Shown here one piece after another: positions 47,059 to 58,019 of a DNA stretch of 64,000 nucleotides. A program made the translations under genes and the position numbers. Positions within the stretch are counted from its first letter, which is position 1, and each line of letters opens with the position of its first letter. Under the pieces are notes generated by a model. The model was given only the letters and a program-made list of their open reading frames with translations, searched no databases and had not been told where the DNA came from. The DNA comes from Pohlia nutans (lineage: Eukaryota; Streptophyta; Bryopsida; Bryales; Mniaceae): the NCBI GenBank assembly GCA_022496805.1, contig CM040104.1, forward strand, positions 4,687,650-4,751,649, given 5' to 3'.

Positions 47059-47475
47059 TGTAAAATCATATATGATTCAGTTCTTATTACGTTATAAATT
47101 ATAAATTATAAATAAAGAGTTACAAAACATCATGTAATTTTCAATAGGGAGTGTCAAACCTCTTTTTCAAAATACTCCCACCATCCCATTATAGATGATG
47201 TTTTTTTTTTAAATCAAAAAACTAAGTAAACTAGAATGATTTCATCGAATCTCTAAATACAATAAGTTTTTATTTCAAAATAATTGTTTGTCGAAGCAGT
47301 ATCATATTGTTTCGATAATATATGTGGCATGTGGTAACATGGTGATAATCAATCAAGAGATTATTGTGCACTTTAGGTTTGACACCCTCTAATGTAGTCC
47401 AAACTCAATGCATTGAAAGGTGTATACTACTTAGGCCCGGTAAGGTGTCCCATGCTAGCTATGTATGTATTTGTA

Positions 47476-47807
47476 TACCGTACGTGGAAGGCAGGGTCGG
47501 CAGAAAATAATTCCCCAAAAAAATGCCGAAAATAAAATAAAAAATATTAAGTATTTTGTCGAAATCAACAAAAATAAAGTTGACAAAAAGCCGAAAAAGA
47601 ATACAATAAAAACATAACACTCAACGAAAATCGTAGACAAAAATTTAAAAAAATAAAAAAAATAAAATTAGTTGCCATAATTTTTTTAATGTTTGCTATT
47701 AATAGCCAATTTCTTAATAATTACTTTTGAAAGTGCCGACCTCCACTGTTTCAACTTTTATTAATTATTCGACATGAAAGTGCCGACCCTGCCTTCCACG
47801 TACGGTA
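47476..47807. mobile_element. MITE with TACCGTACGTGG ends (copy 2)
   Basis: Ends TACCGTACGTGGAAGGCAGG and its exact inverse, flanked by TA. The interior is inverted relative to 30969-31248. Confidence 0.85.
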
Positions 47808-48018
47808 TAAGATATAATTTATAGAAGTCATTTAACGTTATGAAATTCTTTGGAAGGACCCATGATAAAAAAAAACCAGTAGTGGGCGTGCATGACATCT
47901 TCTGCATGAAATAAACACATCCTGAACAATGTTCTACAATGCACTATACTTCCAGATCAAACATTCGTTTATTTATATTTATTTATATAAGATAGACGCC
48001 CAACTCTGGAAAATACAT

Positions 48019-48566
48019 TTAACCCTTTAACGTCCCAATTCAACATTGTTTTCAAAGATGTGCTATAAAATGTTTGATGAAACCCTAAAATGGAGTAAAT
48101 GTACAAAGAAAACTTGTAAATGTCAATGTGAAGATCACATCTGTACAGTTGGATGCATCATATTTTTTATGAATTTTTTTAAATTTAATTTTGAAAGGTT
48201 TTCTCTTGAAATTCAATTAAAAATCCCAAATCAACACAAAAAAAATTCAAAAAATTGTTATGAAATTGGAATAACATGCCCTACGAGATGGTATGGTTTC
48301 CATTATTTGATTCTACCTATTTTGGAAAATCATGTTTGAGGTCTCACTTTTTAAACTAAGAATGAAACTTGACATAAACCGATTGTGCTATTTTTCTAAA
48401 AATCATAATAACCTATTTTGAAGATCCAAACCGTTCAAAGAATAGTCAACTTGCACAAGAACCACGAGTAATTTTGGTGGATGAAAAATGTCCAATCTGG
48501 ATGAGATCCGAACAGCTTCAATCTGTTCGTCGTCCAATACAGGACGATGGCGCGCTAAAGGGTTAA
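48019..48566. mobile_element. TTAA element, family E-like (548 bp)
   Basis: TTAA (48019-48022) plus CCCTTTAACGTCCC at the left; GATGGCGCGCTAAAGGG plus TTAA (48563-48566) at the right. The 97-codon frame 48046-48339 is interior sequence with no motif. Confidence 0.85.
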
Positions 48567-49165
48567 TCCCACATCTAACCAAGCATTGACAACTTGAAGA
48601 CAATACTTAGAGCAAATTATGATTGCTTTTTTTATTTTATTTTTCCAACTATGTTGAATTCATGAGCCCTCTCTCAAATTCCTGGTATCATATTCAGCAC
48701 GGGATTCAGCATGTGACTGTATGTGTACGCACCAAAGTCACGAGTATGCCATTGAGATCAAATGTCCGGCTACTGTAGTGTACAATACTGTACATTTACT
48801 GTACATCTACTATATTGTACATCCTTTATATTTTTTCTTGTTTTACACAAGTGGTTTATCCTTTGCAAAGCTGAACAAAATACAGTAGGTGATGGGCAAG
48901 GTCATGCCCAATAATTAATATTTTTCTCAAAAAATAAGGTTCAGAAGATGGAATATTTCATAAATATTCTATTTTCATAAAAAAGTTGGAACAAATAGAT
49001 TCTCAAAAAATTGACATTTAATTTTAGAAGTAATTATATTGATCCTCCACCTCTGGTAATATTGGTGGAAACAAGTTCCATTGTTGTGATTGGCAAAGAA
49101 GAGCTACATTAGGACTATTGATGCTAGAGTTTATACAATGAGCCTCACTTATGTGTACAATTTGA

Positions 49166-49741
49166 TTAACCCCTAAACGTCCTCATCACTGTCCAAATTC
49201 ACTAGTGTTGTAAAAATGCATTATAAAATGCAACTAAGAGGGATATTTTGAACTATGTGAATAAAAGTTGTGCATAATTATGAATATGAAATTCTATCCA
49301 TACGGTTAGATTTGTGATTGCTATCGCCAATATTTTTGTATAAAATTTGAAACTTGAAATTCAAAATTATTTTTTAATTCATTTACGAATAAGATATTGA
49401 CAATTTGTGAATGACAAATGTTGTGATGGGTTGAAATGTAATACTCTATGTGTAGTGATTTTTGGAGATTTTTTGGTTGTTTAATTTTATGAGTTTATTT
49501 TTTCAAGATCTCATATAGACTAAAATCTTCAAATTATTTGTTGAATCACTGTAACATGAAATGATGCATGATGTTTTTACAAATCATCCCCTTTTAAATC
49601 AGATTAGACATGCATGAAGCTAACTTCCTATAAAATCTACCATAAAAATTTCACGGTACAAAAAAATCACCACGGATGAAAAAACCGTAAGTGATTATGT
49701 ACATCAAGCGTATTCTGTTTGGTTGGGCAGATATTGGTTAA
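49166..49741. mobile_element. TTAA element, family D (576 bp)
   Basis: TTAA (49166-49169) plus CCCCTAAACGTCC at the left; a decayed GGGCAGATATTGG plus TTAA (49738-49741) at the right. Confidence 0.8.
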
Positions 49742-51200
49742 GCATGCACGCAAGGACAAACAATTTTTGAGAAACAATTGTTACAATAGAGTTTTCAATT
49801 TGTTGTCTTTTGTACGAGAATTTTGAAATTTCAAAGCAATTAAACAGCTCAAATTTGCATGCATTGAAAGTATGTCATGCAATGGCTAAACAAATCATGA
49901 ATAACAACTATCAGTCAATACCTCCTTCACGTCTATAGCACGCTTAGGAAGGTCCATGTTTGTGATCACTTTTCATAATTTAACTTACTTTGTCATTGTA
50001 TCGTAGTTTATATAAAAAATAAATAAAAAATAAAATAAAAACATAGTTGAAAGGTTATGCTAATCAAGAATGTAGAGGGTCATTTTTTATGAAGTAGAAT
50101 TAAATTAGTGTCTTCGAAAAAGAAGAACTCTTATCTCTTTTGGAAGTTAGTGTGAATTACGAGTTCATTTCTTGAAGACACATATTACCTTAAACAGTAC
50201 AAGCATCACAAACTTTACAAACATTCAGGAAGTGTTGTGGGACCTCATTCTTGATCACAGTTGTCTGGCGTGGCAACGCACCCAAAAGCTCAAGGAACTC
50301 ATTTATTTTCCAAACACCAACAATTTTTAGCAGATGTAGCATAAGAGAATGAGACGCAATTATGATCCTCTTTTAAAAAACACGCATTGAAGCCTTTTGC
50401 CATGATTCTTGAACACGACTAGGGCCTTGAGAGCCATAGCAGCCCAAGGTTGTCATGTTTGACATTTTTTTCCAATTTGACGCCGTATTAAATGTCGGAC
50501 ATTAAGTGTCAAATATATCAAACAACTTGAATGAAATATTCTAGAATATTCAATGAATATTCTAAAAATATGAATGTCTAACAAACGAGGAGCTGAAGTA
50601 GATTTCTATGAATGCGTGTTCAACACTTTGTCTAAGGGTATAGTAAAACAACCTTGCAGCACCCTGCCATGTCGAGCCTCATTTATGGCGGTCACCTTGA
50701 AAATTTGCTTCACACTAGCTTCATGTTACTTGCTTTCACACTAGTAGAAAAGGTGGCACTGCCGAGAGATGCCCAAACAAATGGTGCCCAATTCCACACA
50801 TGCATAGCCCATTAGAAAGATTTTGAGGCCTCCAAAAGGTTGTGATTTGAACCAACACCTTCATGCACAGAAATGAATATAAAAAGAAAGAATTTTCTTG
50901 GGATATATATATATATATATATAATATTATTAAACATTTTAATTAATTTTTTATAATTAAACCATAATTAAGTTATTATTTTTCAAAATAATTATTAAAA
51001 AACATTTAAAAATAATAAATCCAGATATGACATGGGCAAATTTTAATCACATAGGATCCGGTTTTTTTAATTGTTTTTAAAAAAATTATTCAAAATTTTT
51101 TAATAGTTTTTTAATTTTTCAATAATTTTTTTGCATGGCATCTTCGGCCAAACTCACAGCCCTTTTGTAATTTGATGTCTACTATAAATGTTATCACTCA
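49742..51200. other. Gene-free repeats
   Basis: About 50455-50655 is a copy of the host repeat that flanks the family G insertion at 13988. A CACTAGTAGAAAAGGTGGCA start is at 50737 without a matching end. An AT run lies near 50908-50925. Confidence 0.5.
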
Positions 51201-51555
51201 GGGCCGCTTTACACTTAGGAATCGGGCCCGTCGTTCTTGGGCCCAAAGCAACAAAAAAAATCAGCCTTAGGTCTGGCCTCAAGCACTCAATAGAATAAAA
51301 TTACGGTTTTTAATGAAATTTGCGCTCGGGCCCAAAGCCAAAGTTTGGGATTTTCATATTTAGTGGACCCAATGAAATGAGTTAGGACTGTGTAAGAGCT
51401 TCTCGGTTTTAATGTAAAAAATGTTTTGGTTGCATTGGGCTTGACTCCTACTGTAAAGGGGTTGGGCTCAAAGAAGGGCTTTCAACCAACGAGAAGCGAG
51501 GATTTTAGCCCATTTGCACACCAGTTTGGACTTAATTCCTAGTGTAAAGCGGCCC
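51201..51555. mobile_element. Harbinger/Tourist-like MITE with GGGCCGCTTTACACT ends
   Basis: GGGCCGCTTTACACTTAGGAA at the left and ATTCCTAGTGTAAAGCGGCCC at the right. The right flank is TTA and the left flank TCA, close to the 3-bp TWA target of the PIF/Harbinger group. Confidence 0.75.
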
Positions 51556-53700
51556 TTATTGGACCACGACTTTTCAATCATCAAAAAGATTGATTTTTTG
51601 GAAACCAACTATACCAAAGTCCTATTTGTAACACATTTGAATTTTGCTTAACCCATAAGAGCATTCACAACCCTCCGCACCACAAACACATGGCACTAGA
51701 GGCTGCCATGACACTAGTAGAAAAAAATGGCATTCCCCAAAGAAATGCCCATGCAAAATCATTCCAATGACCGCACATGCAATACTCAAGTATTTCCCCA
51801 CGAGAATGTAGAAACTTACATTGTCTCAAATTTTGAAAGATTGTAGTATGTAAAGTGAGATTCGCCTTGAAAAAATCACACTTAAAAATGTTTTGTACAA
51901 TAACTTTTGTTGCACATCAAACACATTGGGTATGATTTTTTATGGAAATTTACTCAGAACTCTTCACCACACGGCGTGCGGTGATTGGACGATACCTTAT
52001 ATTTCTATTAGAATTGTGTGGTAAAAGTGTGCGGTCATTGGCATGTCTACTATGATTAAAAGTGTGCAGTCATTGGAACTGTGTGGTCATTGGCACGTCT
52101 ACCATGTATCAAATCACATATTATTCAAGAAGGAATCTCAGCCAATGCAAATATTTTGTGCTAATTTTAGCCAAGTGGCTACCAAAAAAAATTGATGCTA
52201 ATTTTTACTCATATTTGAAGAAATTAGCCACTACTTTTTAGCCAAATGGCTTTTCCCAATATGATGAAATCAGCCAATTTTATATTATTTAGAGTAATTT
52301 GCCACAAATGTATTAAGGAATCTTAAATATTTCGCCAAAATTAGCTATGAAATCTTCACATCTATGGCAATTTTGCTAAAGAGGCTAAAATTCCTCACCT
52401 TCACTGGAACCGTTGAAACTTGTAAATTCTCCTGAGGCATTGAAAACAGTTTGGCGGCAAAAGTGAATTTGAAGTACTCACTAGGTCAAAATGTTAATTG
52501 GGTGTTTATTGTAGAGATTCTGTAGGATCTCCTCTTTGGATTTGTCACTGTACAAAGTTGACCCTCTTGTAAAGTGGTAAATGATCTGTACAGTGGACCC
52601 AAAAAACATTTTTATAAAATTTTAAATTCGGTTTTTAATTGAAAAATGTTTTTTCTACATACTTTGGTGTAAGTATTGTAGTTCAAAAGTTCTTGAAAGT
52701 AAAAATCATTAAAAATTTAAAGAGAGTGATGTTAGAACATTATATTCTTTACTAAATGTAGTAGTACGTGGATTCAGGATGAAGATAATTTTGATTTTTA
52801 TCCACCTACATGAAAATAATAAAAATTACAAGTTTATTATAATTTCTGTTTATATGTTTATCTAAAGTGACTATTACGATCTTTTTATTTATTTATTTAT
52901 CAGAATTTTGATTTATTGCATTGCAAATAAGAGATTGTTGCCTGACTTTTGTAACAATTGATTTCCTAAACCATATTGATTTTAGTTCAAGTAAATAATC
53001 AATTATATTTTGAGACAAAAAAACAAAACAAATAAAATAAAATCTTGAAATACTCAAAAGGCCATGTACACAGGAAATTAATGCAGTTTTGATACTAAAA
53101 AAGAATTGCTCTGGTATAAATTTTGGTCGTTTTTTTTTAATATTGATTATTTACATAAATGTAATGAAAATTATAGAATTTTTTATTTTATTTTCATGAA
53201 TAATCTTATGATTTTTAATTAGGAATAGTGACAAGAAATTCACTCGCAAATTGCAGGCAATGTAGAAGATCCAAAGGCAAAACAATCCACATCCTTGTTT
53301 CTAAAGGACCAGAGCTACTAACGCCACTTACCGGTATTGTGTCTTGTACTTACAACACTAACTCATAGATATTCTAAGATATATATATGAATTTCTGTGA
53401 CGCATTAATACAAAAAGTCCATAACATTTTAGTTAAAATCAATATAACTTGGTTTACACTATTTTCATACTATTTCAAATAATATAAATGTCATTCAAGT
53501 TAGTGTGAGGGTAAATCACACGATTTAAACCCTCACACTAATTAAAACAAATCACATAGTTTTATTTAGTACTCAAATGTAAACATCTCCACGTTGAAAA
53601 GAGATTCTTTCAAACCAAATTTAACTTATTTGTGATTTCCCTAAATTTCTAAAAATATAGATTGTATCGACTTTGAAGTATAATTGATCTTTGAGTACTA
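51556..53700. other. AT-rich spacer, no gene seen
   Basis: It holds a CACTAGTAGAAAAAAATGGC start at 51712 and a small cluster of GTGTGCGGTCATTGG words at 51970-52105. A 42-bp palindrome (TTAGTGTGAGGGT and inverse) is at 53500-53541. No coding signal. Confidence 0.5.
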
Positions 53701-54319
53701 CTCCCTCCGTCCCGCAAAAGACCTTGTTTTCACTAAAATTCATGAATTAAGCTTAATACATGATTACAAAGGGAGCACCGTAGTACTATAGCTGGGCGCC
53801 AAAATGTATTTAAAAAAATAAAAAACGTAAAAAAAAAAAAATTATGAGGACCAAAAAACATAAATAGAATAAATTAGTTTTAGCTACATTTTTCTATTTC
53901 TAACCACTTTGGGCCATTTTGGACCATTTAAAAAAATTGCTCAAAAACAAAAACCAAGAAATTCATTTTCTAAGGAATAAACCTTATTTTTTAAAATTAT
54001 TAAATATTTGTTGATGGGGTGGCGACTCAGCTATGGTACTATGGTATGTTGTTTGTGATCTATATCCATGGATTAAGTGTGTACAAAGGGAGTATTTTGA
54101 TTGCCAGAAAGTGTATACATGACCAAAATCCATGACAATAACCCGCATGATCAACATGACTATGGATTAAGGTGCCACATTGTTTACAATGCCATGAAGC
54201 AGTTGTCAAGCAGGCGCGAAACTTAATTGCCAACTGTGAATGAGTATAGTTTTAAATCATGGATTTGTTTTGGAACAAAATTAAAGTCGATATCATGGTT
54301 TTTTGTGGGATGGAGGGAG
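53701..54319. mobile_element. Stowaway-like MITE interrupted by a second MITE
   Basis: TA plus CTCCCTCCGTCCCGCAAAAG at the left; GGGATGGAGGGAG at the right. It contains the site GGATTAAGGTGCCACATTG, uninterrupted here but split by a TTAA element in the copy at 9574. Confidence 0.8.
53776..54046. mobile_element. TACCGTAGTACCATAG-family MITE nested in Stowaway-like MITE
   Basis: CACCGTAGTACTATAGCTGGG at the left and CTATGGTACTATGGTA at the right with the standard interior blocks. Confidence 0.8.
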
Positions 54320-54804
54320 GAAGTTTTATGGGAACACTTGTAATCAAATTACGGTGAAACATTGTGTAGTACCCTTGGCAACTACAGTAGCCTACATATC
54401 AGATTCATGGAAGATTGCAGCCAAGTAAAGAGTACTATGCCCTCTATAACATGATAGAATGCATGAGATATCAGCACAAGCTCTTAATTGTTGTTTTGGC
54501 GGGAAATTTGGAAATGCATATTTTAATGATAATCAAAAGTCTGGGACTTCAAATTAGACAGCATTTAACATTTGCACACATGAGATTAGCTGCTGAAAGG
54601 ACAAAAGAATGGAACCTCTCATCAAGAGGGTTGTGATCATGGCTTATTTGAATTGTTATACAAGGACGTTGAAAAATAAATAAATTTTGTTGCAACCAAC
54701 CCCCCGCCCCCCTTTTCGCCTTGTTTAATGGTAAACATAATTAGCAATGAAAATAATGTTTTACTACAATGATAGAGAAAAATCCATAACTTTGTTCATA
54801 CTTA

Positions 54805-55167
54805 GGGCCGCTTCACACTATGGCTGTCCAAGTCGAGAGGCCGTGGGATTGAGTGGCCAAACTTTGTTGAGAGTCCAAATAAATCTACTGAAAATAGGCA
54901 ATAAAATATAGTTTTCATTTTTTATAAAAAGAAATCGACGGCCTCTCGACCATAGTTTGGGTTTCCATTCCCGTCTGACCCAAACTTCCTTTCGAGAGGC
55001 CGTCACCTTGGTCAAAAAGTGTTGCCATGTAAGCATTTTGGAGGGCGATGGCCTTTGGACTTTGGCCTCTAGTGTGAAGGGTCGAGAGGCCGAACTCTTG
55101 GTTTTTTGCAATCCGATTGGTAGAAATTGACGGCCTCTCGACCTTCGGCCATAGTGTGAAGCAGCCC
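54805..55167. mobile_element. Harbinger/Tourist-like MITE with GGGCCGCTTCACACTA ends and GAGAGGCCG array
   Basis: GGGCCGCTTCACACTA at the left and TAGTGTGAAGCAGCCC at the right, flanked by TTA on both sides (54802-54804 and 55168-55170). The interior has five CGAGAGGCCG words, three forward and two inverted. The minus-strand 139-codon frame here is repeat shadow. Confidence 0.85.
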
Positions 55168-55661
55168 TTAATGTATATACATCCAAAATGGACCGTGCCT
55201 CAAAAGTGACCCCTACAATTGGACCCAAAAGCAACACTAAAACTTAGATATTGATTGTACAAGATGTACAGATGCATAACATAGGAGCTTTTGAGAGCCT
55301 AGGGTTAATTTTTTTAATTTTTAATTTTCAATTTTTTGTGAAACAAGAGGATGAAACCCCATTGAATTAATGAAGGTCGTAAACATTGAAAGCCAGAGAA
55401 GACAAGCCTCCCTGGCGAGAATATTTAGATTTTCAGACAACAATCATGAATTTAAAACTACAACCAGACTAGAAAGGCCTAGTAGAACTGGCTAGGATTC
55501 AGACAAGCCAAATGCCATGTAATTGTGTCCTCAATCCAAAGACCTGAGTTTTAAATCACAAGGTATCAAACCTCGCCAACCTAGGGTCAAATTTGGGCAC
55601 ACCTATAAACAATATTTTGAAAAATTCACAACATATTTATATGGTGTTCAAATAGTGCATA

Positions 55662-56330
55662 CTAACCCCTAAATGCCCCGCTAAATGCCTACAACCTTAT
55701 TCAGATTTGGAGAATTGCAAAGATGCATTATAAAATGCAAATAAGAGGGATATTTTGAAATCGATGTATGAATAAAAGTTGTAATTTATGTTCCAATGGC
55801 CCTTTGTCTGGTGGGTACTAGGTCATTAACATTACGAACAAACACTTTATTCACGCCGGCCTTGAAAGAGGCTAGAGTTTCTATCTATCTATACATTATG
55901 AGTTTTAGATTCTATCCATACGGTTAGATCTATAATTGCTATCACTAATATTTTGTATAAAATTTGAAACTCAAAATTCAAAATTCTTTTGTAATTTGAT
56001 TACAAATAAGATATTGACAATCTGTGAATGAAATTTGTTGTAATGTAATACTCTAAGCGTGGTGATTTTTTGAAGATTTTTTGGCTGCTTAATTTTATGA
56101 GTTGACTTTTTCAAGAGCACTTTTGAACTATTTTGAACTAAGGCTTTAATTTTTTTTGGTGAATCACTGCAACATGAAATGAAGCATAAAAAGTTTACAA
56201 ATCACCCCCTTTCTAAGCGATTCACACAAGCATGAAGCTAGCCTCCCATATAATCTATAGTAAAAAATCCACAATACAAAAAGTGCACGATGGATAAGTA
56301 AACGTGTCAATAAGACCCAACAAAAATAAT
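55662..56330. mobile_element. TTAA element, family D, carrying a dispersed-repeat insertion
   Basis: CTAA plus CCCCTAAATGCCCCG at the left. The interior is as in the other family D copies, interrupted at 55791-55893. The right end is not clear, so the end coordinate is approximate. Confidence 0.6.
55791..55893. repeat. Dispersed ~105-bp repeat with 3' stem-loop (copy 4), inserted in family D
   Basis: GTTCCAATGGCCCTTTGTCT, CACGCCGGCCTTGAAAGAGG, TTTCTATCTATCTATA. The family D sequence AAAGTTGTA..CATTATGA is continuous on either side, as in the uninterrupted copy at 44393. Confidence 0.8.
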
Positions 56331-56602
56331 TTTGGTTTAGTAGTCTCAGTTGCGACAAGTGATTTCTTTTTATGCTATTTGTAGCCAATTTGCTACACTT
56401 GAAATTTGGTGGCCAATTTTCATAAAGGATTTTTGAAAACAGGGAAGAAAAATAGCCAAATACTAAGAAAATATTAAGGTCTATAGCCAGAATTTGCCCA
56501 AAATATTACCTAGATATCAACATGTTATCACCAAGTATCACCCCAATATCACATGAGTATTGAAAAAAAACCTAGCTACAAGGAAAATCACTAGTTGCGA
56601 CT

Positions 56603-56858
56603 GCCATAGTACCATATCTGGGTCGCCACCCCAAGAACAAGTATTTAATACTTTTTGAAAAATAAGGTTCATTCCTCAAAAAATGAATTCCTTGGTTTTT
56701 TTTTTGAGCAAAAAAATGATTAAAATTGACCCAAAATAGCTTAGAAGTAGCAAAACATAGCTAAAAATAATTTATTCCATTTTATTTTCTTATCCTCATA
56801 ATTTCCGATTTTTATTTTTTGAATTATTTTTTGGCGACCCAGCTATGGTACTACTGTA
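56603..56858. mobile_element. TACCGTAGTACCATAG-family MITE, complete
   Basis: GCCATAGTACCATATCTGGG at the left and CCAGCTATGGTACTACTGTA at the right. Same orientation as 37225-37501. Confidence 0.85.
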
Positions 56859-58019
56859 GTGGCAATTATGGGTGCACATACCTTACAATAAGAAGCTTCT
56901 TCCCATGTGTTTCGTAGTTCTCAGCCAGGTCCATTGTCAGTTCAAATAAGCAAGCATTCACAGCGCATGATGTGATCGTGTTCATACTTACAGTAAATTG
57001 TGTCAATAATTATACATGGTAAGTTATCATGGCCACCCGTCAATACTAGTTGAACAAACCTTCACGGCGGTAAGTTAATACCTTGAACTATGAGCCGACA
57101 AGCAGTTACCTCTCTTTATGGACGCCACGTTATGAAAGTTCTGGTAACTATCAGGTTCTTTAATGGTTATTCCTGACAAGAAAATGACATGGAAGAGCAG
57201 TCGATTGCAAGCGCCCAAATTGAATTCAATTTATGACCAATCTCACATCCCATGATTGTTTTCAATAGAGAACCGTCCTCTGTTTTGTGAATGCTGAAAG
57301 TGCCAATCTGGGCCTGAGTCAGTTGCTATTCATAAGTCATTATATGTGTGTAGAGGAGAGACGAATACATCTGTGAATGACAGAATACAGTTGCTCCATG
57401 TTCCATGACTTCAAGCCAAAACTACATGATTCGAACAATAATAAAAACAACACATTTTTGTACATAGTGATTCGCTCCGTCTTAACAGAAGTTGCATCTG
57501 TACTGTCCACCATAATTGATTCCTCCCTATTATTTGGGGAGTTATTTCATTGGATCTTATAATTCATGTAAAGTATTGTAGCTTGCAAACAAACTTTCAT
57601 GTTAAAAAATTGTATCCATGAGTGACGTAAATTTGAGCTATAGAATTCCATAGAACCTGCAATAATCATGAAGGAGTTTGCTTCGTACTGTAGGTAAATA
57701 TGGATTACTTTCAATTGACAATAAAATAAAGTTTCTAAAGTATTTATGTGCCATTTTCTTATAGACAGGGGTAATTCTTAAGTATTATTCTAATATTTTA
57801 TATGTGATAACATTTGGAGCAAATTGAACATTTCCAGTCAACATGGGTTAAATTCTCCCCTAAATCAGGAAAGAACATAAATCCACCTTGAATGCACTGA
57901 AACTTCATTCATTGACCCAGGAGCGGGAATTTATGTTCAAATCAACAAATTACAGTAAGTGCAAAAATACTGGTAGGAGCCGAAAGCACACTTACTTGTC
58001 AACAAATGACTAAATTAAT
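56859..58019. other. Upstream region of the LONGIFOLIA-like gene, no gene seen
   Basis: No paired inverted repeats and no credible open frame. It is the last MITE-free stretch before the GC-rich leader and probably holds distal promoter sequence. Confidence 0.4.

Noticed and set aside
54818..55237. 139-codon minus-strand frame
   Set aside because: It is coincident with the GC-richer Harbinger-like MITE; the repeated GAGAGGCCG words keep the frame open.
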